Source of the DNA: a virus
Length of the DNA stretch: 39,191 nt
Direction: 5' to 3' (one strand)
IMG/VR virus record: IMGVR_UViG_3300038309_000019
Location: 1-39,191 of that record
The notes under the pieces were generated by a model. The model was not told the DNA's origin. It saw nothing but the letters and a program-made list of their open reading frames with translations, and searched no databases. This document shows positions 15,456 through 23,555 of this stretch, in pieces. Position numbers and translations under genes: made by a program. Positions within the stretch are counted from its first letter, which is position 1. The number at the start of each line of letters is the position of its first letter.

Positions 15456-15560
15456 ATAGTATGCTGTGAGCGTCGTTTTAAGACACCTAGAAGGGACGAA
15501 ATAACTTTAATAGACCTATGGGTCATCTTAAGGATAAAAACAGTCCTAGGGCAAATTTAG
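15456..15560 (+). CDS. Possible 34-aa ORF lacking a canonical start
   Basis: The frame ending at TAG 15558-15560 is open from 15432 but has no ATG, GTG or TTG. ATA 15456 follows AGAAGG by nine bases. The peptide has a CCERRFKTPRRDE basic core. Its TAG directly abuts the AAAGGA of the next gene, the arrangement typical of real genes here. It may be a gene with a rare start, or noncoding. Confidence 0.2.
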   Translation: MVCCERRFKTPRRDEITLIDLWVILRIKTVLGQI

Positions 15561-15571
15561 AAAGGAATATT

Positions 15572-15766
15572 TTGAGTACTATTTTAGATCGAATTAGTGA
15601 CATGGACACGGATGAATACAACAAGATAATGAGCTCGCCAATAGTAAATCCATACTTTGAAGCAAGCAAACAATTAGAGAAAGCAAAGAAGCTGTTAGAG
15701 AGATGTGAACCTTACATTTCCGATCAGGAACTATTTGACACCATCAAAGGCTTTATTAAAACTTAA
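15572..15766 (+). CDS. Small hypothetical protein, 64 aa
   Basis: Helical, charged 64-residue protein with no recognised family. TTG 15572 is preferred because AAAGGA lies five bases upstream. In-frame ATG 15518 would add 18 residues but lacks a ribosome site. It is the last gene before the strong promoter at 15793. Confidence 0.55.
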   Translation: MSTILDRISDMDTDEYNKIMSSPIVNPYFEASKQLEKAKKLLERCEPYISDQELFDTIKGFIKT

Positions 15767-15792
15767 GTAGATATATTAATGTAATTTCTATA

Positions 15793-15821
15793 TTGACAAT
15801 TAATAAGCTTTTTGTTATAAT
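15793..15821 (+). promoter_or_regulatory. Consensus sigma-70 promoter
   Basis: TTGACA (15793-15798), a 17-base spacer and TATAAT (15816-15821) match the sigma-70 consensus exactly, with an extended -10 TGT before the hexamer. TAAGCT is within the spacer (15804-15809). Transcription would start about 15828, leaving an 80-base leader before the exonuclease at 15911. It drives the exonuclease/recombination operon. Confidence 0.88.
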
Positions 15822-15910
15822 TTTACTTCAGGTCAGCAGGAATACATATATACTCTATAGGTAGTATTAATATTCTTCTTGTACCCGCATAGATAACTAA
15901 AGGGAGTATT

Positions 15911-16912
15911 ATGGGAATTAGATTAATAGTAGATAGTAAATTAATGGCATATAACACACAACACAGAAGCAAACCTATCGTGTCACTATTTGATGATCTA
16001 GCAAGGATTATAAAATACTTACATGATAAAACCACTGTAGGAGTTGTAGATGAAATCATATTTGTATATGATATTGGGAAGTCTACCTATAGACTTCAAT
16101 TGCTCCCCTCTTACAAAGGGCACAGGACTTATGGGAAAACTCATGAGGAGTTTAATAAAGATTATCAGGATATTACTCCAGACATTGCTAAGAATCTTGG
16201 GATAAATACTGTAGGAGTTCCGGGGGTAGAAGCTGATGACCTAGCAGGCATCTTGTTAGGGCTCCTAGAGAAAAAGAAAACCCTCTTTATTACAGCAGAT
16301 CAAGATTGGTTCCAATTTGTATTTGAGAGTAATAAAGCAGCTATATTTGATCCTAGGACTTACAAGCTATATACTAAAAGAAAAGTTATTGAGCATAGTG
16401 GCTGTACGACGTTAGGACACTTCTTAATGAAGAAGGCCTTACTTGGAGACACTAGTGATGGCCTACATGGAATTAAGTTCTTTGGTAAAACCTCATATAA
16501 TACTTGGGTTGCTGAAGTACTTAGTAAAATTCCATTGGATTCTATGAGTTATGACGAGCAGATTAGAACCTTAGATGCACTCTATCAGGATATTGGAGCT
16601 TCTAATAAAAGGCATACGATACATGAGCTTTATCAAGATGCTGGTATTGAGGACTTCAAGGGGTTATTTGATATTAATATCAAGCTTGGTAGGATTATGT
16701 CTGATACATCCCTATTGACCCCATATCAAGAATCTACACTTATGGAAGAAATTGGCAGTATAGAGAAATTTGATAAGATCGATGAAGACATCTGTGCTTC
16801 TACCATCGCTTCCAAGTTTTCTCAGCATACTAATGTATTTGGTGGAGCATTTGAATTGGAACCAGAAACTTATGATATCTATCGAGAGGTATGCAATGCA
16901 AGATCCAGATAA
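15911..16912 (+). CDS. 5'-3' exonuclease / flap endonuclease
   Basis: FEN-family nuclease that would remove RNA primers and 5' flaps, complementing a polymerase without this domain. Metal-binding acids are D8 (LIVDSK), D54 (FVYDIGKS), E107/D109/D110 (GVEADD), D130/D132 (TADQD) and D180/D183 (LLGDTSDGLHGIK, the helix-hairpin-helix region). The 333-aa length fits T4 RNase H/T5-type phage enzymes. AAAGGGAG precedes ATG 15911. It overlaps the next gene by 17 bases. Confidence 0.88.
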   Translation: MGIRLIVDSKLMAYNTQHRSKPIVSLFDDLARIIKYLHDKTTVGVVDEIIFVYDIGKSTYRLQLLPSYKGHRTYGKTHEEFNKDYQDITPDIAKNLGINTVGVPGVEADDLAGILLGLLEKKKTLFITADQDWFQFVFESNKAAIFDPRTYKLYTKRKVIEHSGCTTLGHFLMKKALLGDTSDGLHGIKFFGKTSYNTWVAEVLSKIPLDSMSYDEQIRTLDALYQDIGASNKRHTIHELYQDAGIEDFKGLFDINIKLGRIMSDTSLLTPYQESTLMEEIGSIEKFDKIDEDICASTIASKFSQHTNVFGGAFELEPETYDIYREVCNARSR

Positions 16913-17381
16913 GTTCAGCAATACACAACACACTGCTGGTAAGAGTGAGACAAGAGCCTTTACAACCCCAAGGGCTCTCCCTCTGAGACTAGCACAGCTA
17001 TTAGGGATAACAGAAGCTGAAGCCACACACCTAAGCCAGACATTTGGATTAGCAGTGTCCCAGTTGCTGGTAGAATCTGGTAGCGTTCATGTACCTTATA
17101 TTGGAGATCTTGTAACAGAACCAATTCCACCGCACCTATCATTTGGTAGTTCATTATCAATAAAATTTAAACAAACATACGGTGCTATCCTAGATGTGAT
17201 AAATGGTAATAGGTCAATGCCTAAATACGGGCAGACACAAGCTGATGAGTTAGTTTCTATGCTTCTTCCAGAACACTTAGAAGCTATCGAGAATCTTAGA
17301 GCTGAATATGCAGAGCTATACCCAGACGCAACCAAAAAGAAAGACTCACCATTCTATAGGACACAGTATGATCGTATTTAA
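16896..17381 (+). CDS. HU/IHF-like DNA-binding domain protein (tentative)
   Basis: A 161-aa protein. Residues about 30-75 show the HU-like pattern LAQLLGITEAEATHLSQTF...LLVESGSVHVPYIGDL (two helices, then the start of a beta-arm). The remainder is unrecognised and ends in a charged helix. Start 16896 is chosen because GAGAGG is six bases upstream; longer in-frame starts lie deep inside the exonuclease gene. Sitting between the flap exonuclease and the SbcC-like gene, it probably works on DNA. The family call is weak. Confidence 0.5.
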   Translation: MQDPDKFSNTQHTAGKSETRAFTTPRALPLRLAQLLGITEAEATHLSQTFGLAVSQLLVESGSVHVPYIGDLVTEPIPPHLSFGSSLSIKFKQTYGAILDVINGNRSMPKYGQTQADELVSMLLPEHLEAIENLRAEYAELYPDATKKKDSPFYRTQYDRI

Positions 17382-18993
17382 CCATTTAGAGATTTCAAAC
17401 TATAAAGCTATTAGCAAAGCCAGCCTAACCTTTGAAGCTGGTATCTATAGTGTAGTTGGGGAGAATAAAGATGGTTCTTATATATCTAATGGGGCTAGTA
17501 AAAGTACAATAGTCCAAGCAATCACAATGGCCTTATATAATAAGGATTTCTATGGGGCATCCTTAGATGCCGTAAGTAATAGATATACAAAGAAACCATA
17601 CAAATTGATATTAGATTTTAGTGTAGTTATTGGTGAATCAAAAGTAGACTACATCGTTACCAATGATAGATCTACAAAACGCATGACACTATCATCTAAT
17701 GGTAAGGTAATATCTGGAACTACAAAAGTACTAGCTGAGATTGAAAAGATTTTAGGTATGGGGTACAGTACCTTCAAGCTTACACATTTCATTACAGGAA
17801 ATACTGTAGCCCAATTAACGCAGAATCTATCACAACCTACGTTATTCAATGATATACTTCAAGTAGTTGAGTTACAGCAGTTAGATAAAGAACTTTTTAC
17901 AGTACTAAAAGAGGTACGCTCTGAGATCGCAGAACTAGATGCAAGTATTAGCACACTAGAATCTCAAGCATCATTAGAGAAGATCAAAGAAAAGTATGAT
18001 CTAGAGAGCCTATCTGAAGACTATGAAGTATATCAAGAGACTCTAAGTTCTAGAGTATTGGAACTAGAGAGTGCTAGGAATAAGATCACACCAAGACTTA
18101 AAGAATTAAAAGAACAACAAGCAGAGCTTAGGGTATACATACAAGAACTACAAGGAATCCTAAAATCTGGTGTATGTTCAGTATGTGGATCTATATTAGT
18201 AGATCCAAGTACAATTAAAGACATAACACAAAAATTAGAGTCCCATGAGCTATCAGAATCAGATGTACAAGTAGAGATAAATACACTGGAATCAAGATGG
18301 AGACCTGTAGAGTCTAGAATGCAAGCAGAGATCTTGGAGTTACGGGATAGACTTTCAAAGATTGAAAAAGAAGTTGAGATTGCAATAAATGTACAATCTG
18401 TATCAACTATAGATACAAGTGAATCTGAGGCTAAATTAAAAGCTACAAAAAAGCAAATCATAAAGCACAAGAAGCTTGAAGAATTCTTGTACTCTTCCAG
18501 AAAAGAAATCAAAGCTGGTAATGTAGTGAAGTCGATGCTCGATAGGTTCTTTGAGCTAGTGCAATTTAAAATCTCAGAGTACTCAGCATTAATAAATATG
18601 AGCCATTTTGAGGTATCTGTAGTAAATGATAGATTAGGTATGGGTATTGTAGTAAGTACAGTAGTTGATAATAAAAAGGTTGATACACCAATAGAGACCC
18701 TATCAAATGGTGAACGTACTAGACTCAGCCTATTGATTCTAATCTCTATGCTGGATGCCATGCGTATTGTGAGCAATTGTGAAACAAACTATCTAGTTTT
18801 TGATGAGGCTTCCAGTTCTTTTGATGCTTCTGGTATTAAAGAGCTTGAAATGCTATTCAATCATCTTAAGGGTCTTGGGCAGTCATGCTTTATTATTACA
18901 CATGGTAGTGAGATGGATGCAGTACCATTTGACTATAGATTGACAATGACAAAGAATTGTAACACCTCTACAGCAGTTATTACACAACTATAA
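17368..18993 (+). CDS. SbcC/Rad50/gp46-like recombination ATPase
   Basis: A 541-aa SMC-type ATPase that would pair with the SbcD-like nuclease at 20817 to process DNA ends. The P-loop region is at 31-47 and reads SNGASKST, so the usual Gly before the catalytic Lys is Ser. A coiled coil flanks a zinc-hook C270-x2-C273. The ABC signature is LSNGERTRLS (445-454), and Walker B is YLVFDEASSSFD (475-486). The length matches compact phage gp46-type proteins, not bacterial SbcC. ATG 17368 has AGGA seven bases upstream and overlaps the previous gene by 14 bases. Confidence 0.88.
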   Translation: MIVFNHLEISNYKAISKASLTFEAGIYSVVGENKDGSYISNGASKSTIVQAITMALYNKDFYGASLDAVSNRYTKKPYKLILDFSVVIGESKVDYIVTNDRSTKRMTLSSNGKVISGTTKVLAEIEKILGMGYSTFKLTHFITGNTVAQLTQNLSQPTLFNDILQVVELQQLDKELFTVLKEVRSEIAELDASISTLESQASLEKIKEKYDLESLSEDYEVYQETLSSRVLELESARNKITPRLKELKEQQAELRVYIQELQGILKSGVCSVCGSILVDPSTIKDITQKLESHELSESDVQVEINTLESRWRPVESRMQAEILELRDRLSKIEKEVEIAINVQSVSTIDTSESEAKLKATKKQIIKHKKLEEFLYSSRKEIKAGNVVKSMLDRFFELVQFKISEYSALINMSHFEVSVVNDRLGMGIVVSTVVDNKKVDTPIETLSNGERTRLSLLILISMLDAMRIVSNCETNYLVFDEASSSFDASGIKELEMLFNHLKGLGQSCFIITHGSEMDAVPFDYRLTMTKNCNTSTAVITQL

Positions 18994-19002
18994 GGAGCAA
19001 CT

Positions 19003-19701
19003 ATGGTAATTCCAGCCTATAAAATACAAAGGCTAATGGATATTAGAGATACCTCTATGAGTACAGCTAGCAAGATTAAAGCTCTTAAAGATCTTTGTGC
19101 AGATAAGGATATAAAGAATTTACTATCTCTAGCAAATCGCTATATCTACGTAGACGCTGCCCACAGTAAGTATTATATCATTAGTAACGATACTGATGTA
19201 AATGTCAATAATATCTTGAATGTATACTATAGTGGCTCTGATGGGATCTATATTACGCCTTATGAGCTATATGTAGTTAACCTATTGGAGAACACACTCA
19301 GCACTTTGGGTATTACAGTGAAAGTATTTGAAAGAGAGCTTAGAGAATTCTTAGGCTACACCTCATTATCTTTTAGTATTGACAATATCACAAAGTCTAA
19401 TAGTAAATGTCCTATCTGTGGAAAGTCTACCCATAGTGGTATATGCCGTAGCTGCTTAACTACAATCAGATTGTTTACTAAGTGCCGTAGAGAATCATTT
19501 GTTGTACCAATAACAACATTTAATTTTCCTAACGTGACAGTAGGGACGACAACATTACCATTTGAGATTAAATTTGATGATTGGGATGTACGAAAAGAAG
19601 GGGATGTATTGATCTTCAATCTTATGACTGGCTCCCATAATGGAGTTAAGCTTGACTATACGTTACCATTCGTTGAGTTTCAAAGACCAATCCATCTTTA
19701 A
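19003..19701 (+). CDS. Zinc-ribbon-containing hypothetical protein, 232 aa
   Basis: Unrecognised 232-aa protein with a treble-cleft-like zinc ribbon near residues 139-154 (CPIC...GICRSC), a helical N-terminal third and a beta-rich C-terminal third. AAGGAG precedes ATG 19003. It lies between the SbcC-like gene and ssb, so a role in recombination or replication is plausible by context only. Confidence 0.7.
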   Translation: MVIPAYKIQRLMDIRDTSMSTASKIKALKDLCADKDIKNLLSLANRYIYVDAAHSKYYIISNDTDVNVNNILNVYYSGSDGIYITPYELYVVNLLENTLSTLGITVKVFERELREFLGYTSLSFSIDNITKSNSKCPICGKSTHSGICRSCLTTIRLFTKCRRESFVVPITTFNFPNVTVGTTTLPFEIKFDDWDVRKEGDVLIFNLMTGSHNGVKLDYTLPFVEFQRPIHL

Positions 19702-19721
19702 ACTAAATTTAAGCTAACATA

Positions 19722-19730
19722 TGGTATAAT
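19722..19730 (+). promoter_or_regulatory. Extended -10 promoter upstream of ssb
   Basis: TGGTATAAT (hexamer 19725-19730) is an extended -10 in the 19702-19849 gap. The -35 region is poor. TAAGCT lies at 19710-19715, the same offset from the -10 as at 2683. It would give ssb its own transcript with a leader of about 110 bases containing a short ORF. Confidence 0.6.
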
Positions 19731-19756
19731 TATGTTACATTAAAATTGAGAGGGGA

Positions 19757-19798
19757 ATGAATGAAGTAAATAACGTGAACAATCGGAATCTAAAATAA
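19757..19798 (+). CDS. Possible 13-aa Asn-rich leader peptide
   Basis: ATG 19757 follows GAGAGGGG, a strong ribosome site, and opens 13 codons ending TAA at 19798; six of the 13 residues are Asn. It lies in the leader between the promoter at 19725 and ssb at 19850. It may set translation or message stability for ssb. Too short to prove by composition. Confidence 0.35.
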   Translation: MNEVNNVNNRNLK

Positions 19799-19849
19799 GT
19801 TGCAAATGCTAATCAAAATAATAAAACATAATATACAAAGGAAGTCCAA

Positions 19850-20440
19850 ATGGCAAAGAAAGTAGAAATCAAAAAAGCTCGTGGTAATACAATCGTAACT
19901 CCAGCAGGAAAAGCACTATTCGTTAGCGCACCTCAGGCAAGTCAGTTTGACGCTACAAAACAAGAAGCAAGTATTGTACTATCCGCTGATAACAAGAAAG
20001 TACTTGAAGCTCAACTGAAAGCATTTATTACAGAGAATGCACATGTTATCGGAATGGACCCAAAAGCCATTAGTATCCCTTTTAAAGAAGATACTGATTC
20101 TGATGGTAACTCTACAGGTTACTACCGCCTGAAAGCAAAAACGGGAATGAAGTATCCAGCACAGTTTGTAGGTGCTGATAATAAGCGTTTCACTCCAGAT
20201 GAGGACTACCAGCTGCCAAACGGCTCTGATATCCGTCTCTCACTAACACCTGAACTGATTGCTACTAGCATGTTCCAAGGTTTGACACTACGCCTCAATG
20301 GTATTAAAGTACTCAAACTTAGTGGTTCTTATGATCTTGGATTTTCTGATGATGATGAAGGAGATTACACATATGATGGAACCTCTCCAGATACTGCAGA
20401 AACAGCATCTACAACTACAGATGACGAATGGGAAGACTAA
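19850..20440 (+). CDS. ssb: Single-stranded DNA-binding protein
   Basis: A 196-aa phage SSB of the T7 gp2.5/DUF2815-like kind. A beta-rich OB-type core (about 1-155) contains KKARGNTIVTPAGKALF, a YYRLKAKTGMKYPAQF strand pair and LTLRLNGIKVLKL. The C-terminus after about 160 is a long Asp/Glu/Thr/Ser tail ending WED, typical of SSB tails that recruit polymerase and helicase. It has its own promoter, a leader ORF and a terminator hairpin, consistent with high expression. AAAGGA precedes ATG 19850. Confidence 0.82.
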   Translation: MAKKVEIKKARGNTIVTPAGKALFVSAPQASQFDATKQEASIVLSADNKKVLEAQLKAFITENAHVIGMDPKAISIPFKEDTDSDGNSTGYYRLKAKTGMKYPAQFVGADNKRFTPDEDYQLPNGSDIRLSLTPELIATSMFQGLTLRLNGIKVLKLSGSYDLGFSDDDEGDYTYDGTSPDTAETASTTTDDEWED

Positions 20441-20455
20441 TCCCATTCGTTTTAT
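20425..20455 (+). terminator. Intrinsic terminator overlapping the ssb stop
   Basis: CGAATGGGA (20425-20433) and TCCCATTCG (20441-20449) form a perfect nine-base stem with a seven-base loop, followed by TTTTAT. The loop contains the ssb TAA stop. It probably terminates most ssb transcripts, with read-through feeding the genes from 20467. Confidence 0.75.
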
Positions 20456-20466
20456 AAGGGGCCATA

Positions 20467-20808
20467 ATGGGTAAGTGTATAGTATACTTTAATCCGGCTG
20501 GATCTCATCTAATGGATATGATCGCTAATAAGCTAGTACAATTAGATGCCAAAAACTCAGATACGCTTCAAGTCTCTAATGAAATTTCAGAAGCACAGAT
20601 TGCAGTAGTTACACCTAACCAGATTAAGTATATCGAAGAGGTCTGTAATGCAGATAGTATTCCAATGATTATTCTATCTGATAATGAGATGCTACTGAGA
20701 GAATACTCTGCAGCAATTGATGTATCTCCACCACCAACGTCTGTGGCTGACATTCAGATTCTCTATTACCGAATCTTATCAGCCTATCGGTTGGTCTTTG
20801 GGTCATAG
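20467..20808 (+). CDS. Hypothetical protein, 113 aa
   Basis: Unrecognised 113-aa protein with an alternating beta/alpha pattern (KCIVYFNPAG, IAVVTPNQI, PMIILSDNE) suggesting a small Rossmann-like fold resembling response-regulator or flavodoxin-type topology, but no diagnostic residues. AAGGGG precedes ATG 20467. It follows the ssb terminator and precedes the SbcD-like gene. Confidence 0.7.
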   Translation: MGKCIVYFNPAGSHLMDMIANKLVQLDAKNSDTLQVSNEISEAQIAVVTPNQIKYIEEVCNADSIPMIILSDNEMLLREYSAAIDVSPPPTSVADIQILYYRILSAYRLVFGS

Positions 20809-20816
20809 GAGTTCCT

Positions 20817-21779
20817 ATGGCCTATAGTATAATTAGTGATCTGCATATAAACAGTTCAAATCTGCTGTATGAACAGAATCGTATAGAAGTTTTAGTCGAG
20901 ATTCTACTTCAAACTGAATCTGTTAATAGCATTCTAATCTTTAATGGTGATACGTTTGATCGTAACCGCCCTACTCTTGATGATATAAAAATCTTTTATC
21001 ATATGATTGACCGACTAAGTTCTATATATAGAATCTATATATCTGCCGGAAATCATGATTACTCCTGCTTCCATTATCTCCCCCATACAAATTTTACCTA
21101 CATTGATGGAATTCTAGATCTAGATGAGCATATTCGTATAGTATCTTGGAATAGTATCCATACATATACTAAAGGTAAATTTTCTGAGGATGCTCACGAC
21201 AAAATTCTAGTTACACATGCTAGATGTACAATTGAGCCTTATATTAAAGAGGAAGTAGATATCAAGAAGCTCTATACTAACCATAAAGCTGTTATCCTTG
21301 GGGATATACATAGACCTCTAAAACTGTCTGCTAATTGTATGTATACAGCTAGCCCCAGCTCTGTTACCTATGTAATACCTAAAGCTAAGCAGCATGGTTA
21401 TATTAAAGTCAGCAGTTCTTTGGAAATCTCAAGGCACTTCTTGGATATACCAAATAAAATTAAGCTAACATACAATAGTGTAGATGAATGCCTAATTGCT
21501 ATCAAAAATCTCAGTAAGACCAACTTATACAAATTATCGGTTAAAGATACTCCAGAAAATCTGGTAAGACTTCGAGATCTGAAAGATAAGAATATTATCC
21601 TAGATCCAATACCTCAAATTGGTAGATCTAAAGTTGATGATTCTTTCTCTGATATCCTTGAGCATCGAACATCAATTAAAGACCTTCTATATGGTTACAT
21701 GCGAGATAATCACAAATTCTCAGAAGCAATAATTTTAGAGGCTGATAAAAGACTTTCTCAGCTCCGAATTAAAACATAA
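20817..21779 (+). CDS. SbcD/Mre11/gp47-like nuclease subunit
   Basis: A 320-aa calcineurin-type metallophosphoesterase expected to form a complex with the SbcC-like ATPase at 17368 and resect DNA ends. Metal motifs: D8-x-H10 (SDLH), G44-D45 (NGDTFDR), G78-N79-H80-D81, H134 (VTHA) and G162-D163-I-H165. The C-terminal 120 residues form a capping/ATPase-binding region. TAGGAG precedes ATG 20817. The two subunits are separated by the zinc-ribbon gene, ssb and a 113-aa gene instead of being adjacent. Confidence 0.87.
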   Translation: MAYSIISDLHINSSNLLYEQNRIEVLVEILLQTESVNSILIFNGDTFDRNRPTLDDIKIFYHMIDRLSSIYRIYISAGNHDYSCFHYLPHTNFTYIDGILDLDEHIRIVSWNSIHTYTKGKFSEDAHDKILVTHARCTIEPYIKEEVDIKKLYTNHKAVILGDIHRPLKLSANCMYTASPSSVTYVIPKAKQHGYIKVSSSLEISRHFLDIPNKIKLTYNSVDECLIAIKNLSKTNLYKLSVKDTPENLVRLRDLKDKNIILDPIPQIGRSKVDDSFSDILEHRTSIKDLLYGYMRDNHKFSEAIILEADKRLSQLRIKT

Positions 21780-21787
21780 GGAGTATT

Positions 21788-22273
21788 ATGAGAGTACTAT
21801 CAATTGACCAGTCTCTTCGACAGAGTGGTATTACTATTTACACTAATGGTATGCTAGATAAGGCTTTGATTATTGGAGCACCAAAAGATATTAAAGACCC
21901 TACAGCACAGTTAATAGATGTAGCGTACAAACTTACAGCTTTATTTCTAAGCATTAAGCCAGACGTAATCTTGATGGAAGGACTTCCATACGGATCTGCT
22001 TCCACATCTGTGCGGGCTCTTGCAGCTTTATTTTTTAGAATCCAAGAAATTGCTACTCATCTTGGGATTGAATATAAAGTGTACCCACCAACCCAAGTAA
22101 AGAAGACTGCTGGGTCTGGTAAAGCGTCTAAACAGGATATGATTGATGCTCTACCAGAGGATGTAATTACATTCTTTAAAGATACCTGTGGGGTTAAAAA
22201 GACTACAGGATTATCAGATTTGGCTGATAGTTATTTTATTTGGCTAACGTACCAAAATGAACATAAGGAATAA
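21788..22273 (+). CDS. RuvC-like Holliday junction resolvase
   Basis: A 161-aa RNase H-fold nuclease. Acidic residues match the RuvC set: D7 (LSIDQSLRQSG), E64 (LMEGLP), D144 and D147 (SDLADSYFIW). A Lys-rich KKTAGSGKASK segment (105-115) corresponds to the DNA-contact loop. It would resolve branched replication or recombination DNA before packaging. AAGGAG precedes ATG 21788. Confidence 0.85.
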   Translation: MRVLSIDQSLRQSGITIYTNGMLDKALIIGAPKDIKDPTAQLIDVAYKLTALFLSIKPDVILMEGLPYGSASTSVRALAALFFRIQEIATHLGIEYKVYPPTQVKKTAGSGKASKQDMIDALPEDVITFFKDTCGVKKTTGLSDLADSYFIWLTYQNEHKE

Positions 22274-22276
22274 TTT

Positions 22277-23536
22277 GTGACACAAATAGAAAAACTCATT
22301 GAGAATCTTGAAGAGCAGTACAATCTTTCAATAGATTCCTTCATTACTTATTATGTTGAAGGGTATACACGTTCAGAGATAGCTGAAGCAATGAAGACAA
22401 CAGAATGGTCAATTAGACTGATTGCATCTGCACTGAACCTACGGTTTCAGAAAGAGCATCGAGCTAATGACTACTCACTCTACGTAACTAGATTTAGTGA
22501 GAGTGCTGAGAGTATGCTTCAGGAAAAACTAGCAGGAAAGTCGGAAGAGTGTGACTATCTATCTCGCCAGCTATTCAATAAAGAAAAGGCGCTTGTAGAA
22601 GCTAGGTATATGCTTAACTCATATCGTAAAGAGGTCAGAAAGCAAGGAGCTTCAGATAGTATAACTGGAGCTATTATCGAAGCTTTGGGTGATTCTCTAG
22701 AAAAACCTAGAGTATTGATGCCAGCAATTCCCCCATTAAATCGTCAGAACACTTGTGGGATTCAATTTGCATTGTTCTCAGATGTACATGCAGAATCCTC
22801 TATTTCTAATGATGATACAGGATTAGGTGATTACTCTTGGGAAGATACTGAGATTAGGATTGCAGAAGTATTTAGTGAAGTCAGCAATTTAAACTGTGGT
22901 GAAGATAGACTACTTGTAGTTCTAGCTGGGGACCTAATTGATGGCATTATTCACGATACCTTAGAGGCTACCACTAAACCTACAATGAAAGCTGTAGTAG
23001 ACTTAGTAGATATTTTTGCAGGACATATTAATGGTCTAGTAGATCGTTATGATGAAGTCTTTGTAGTTGTCGTGAATGGAAATCATTCAAGACTCTCCGA
23101 GAAAATCAAATCAAATGCAAAAGGTTATGATATTGAATATATTCTAGGGCATTTACTAGAGGCAAAACTTCATGATAAGGTGAATGTGACTATTAGCACT
23201 ACAGGTCTTGCAGCATTCTACCTAGAAGATAATACGTATATTGGTATTCATCATGGGGATTTATTTAGGGGAGCTACAAGTAATGACTTGAATGTATTGC
23301 AGAGATTTAAGCAAGTTTATGGACAAAGCCCTACGCATCTAATGCAAGGCCATCTACATAAATTTTCTGTTTCTGAATTACCAACTGGCGGCATCAAAAT
23401 TATTAATGGAGCTTTAGTAAATCCAAATGCTTATGCAGCAACTAGTGGATTTACCTTAGGGACTCCAAGCCAAACAGTCGGAGCTTTCACACATACTGGG
23501 AACATATTTAATATACTACCAGTATTCTTTAGGTAA
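22277..23536 (+). CDS. HTH plus calcineurin-like metallophosphoesterase
   Basis: A 419-aa protein with an N-terminal helix-turn-helix (about 21-55, GYTRSEIAEAMKTTEWSIRLIA), a charged helical linker (75-125) and a metallophosphoesterase domain from about 160: D169-x-H171 (SDVH), G218-D219 (AGDLIDG), G268-N269-H270 and a GHLHKF motif near residue 357. GTG 22277 follows AAGGAA. It differs from the SbcD-like protein by the HTH and the absence of an ATPase-binding tail, so it is a second, separate phosphoesterase or nuclease. Last gene of the plus-strand unit. Confidence 0.8.
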   Translation: MTQIEKLIENLEEQYNLSIDSFITYYVEGYTRSEIAEAMKTTEWSIRLIASALNLRFQKEHRANDYSLYVTRFSESAESMLQEKLAGKSEECDYLSRQLFNKEKALVEARYMLNSYRKEVRKQGASDSITGAIIEALGDSLEKPRVLMPAIPPLNRQNTCGIQFALFSDVHAESSISNDDTGLGDYSWEDTEIRIAEVFSEVSNLNCGEDRLLVVLAGDLIDGIIHDTLEATTKPTMKAVVDLVDIFAGHINGLVDRYDEVFVVVVNGNHSRLSEKIKSNAKGYDIEYILGHLLEAKLHDKVNVTISTTGLAAFYLEDNTYIGIHHGDLFRGATSNDLNVLQRFKQVYGQSPTHLMQGHLHKFSVSELPTGGIKIINGALVNPNAYAATSGFTLGTPSQTVGAFTHTGNIFNILPVFFR

Positions 23537-23555
23537 GGCTACCAGCGAGCCTTAC
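23533..23555. terminator. Convergent hairpin between the two transcription units
   Basis: GTAAGGCT and AGCCTTAC form a perfect eight-base stem with a seven-base loop. The plus-strand stop (23534-23536) lies in the left arm, and the minus-strand stop (23539-23541) spans the arm-loop border. Flanking T-runs are weak on both strands, so it is a plausible but not textbook bidirectional terminator. Confidence 0.5.

Noticed and set aside
15853-15869. Reverse complement reads TAATACTACCTATAGAG, resembling a T7-type promoter
   Set aside because: The block between TAATAC and TATAG is three bases shorter than in the T7 consensus, no single-subunit RNA polymerase gene is seen, and it would transcribe away from any minus-strand gene nearby.
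18033-18776. Long 247-codon open frame antisense to the SbcC-like gene
   Set aside because: The encoded sequence is Ser/Thr/Phe/Ile-biased in the way expected of an antisense shadow, has no ribosome site, and the sense strand carries diagnostic SMC motifs.
20817-23536. Two metallophosphoesterases as a duplicated SbcD
   Set aside because: They differ in architecture: the second has an N-terminal HTH and linker and different surroundings of the metal motifs, so a recent duplication is not supported.
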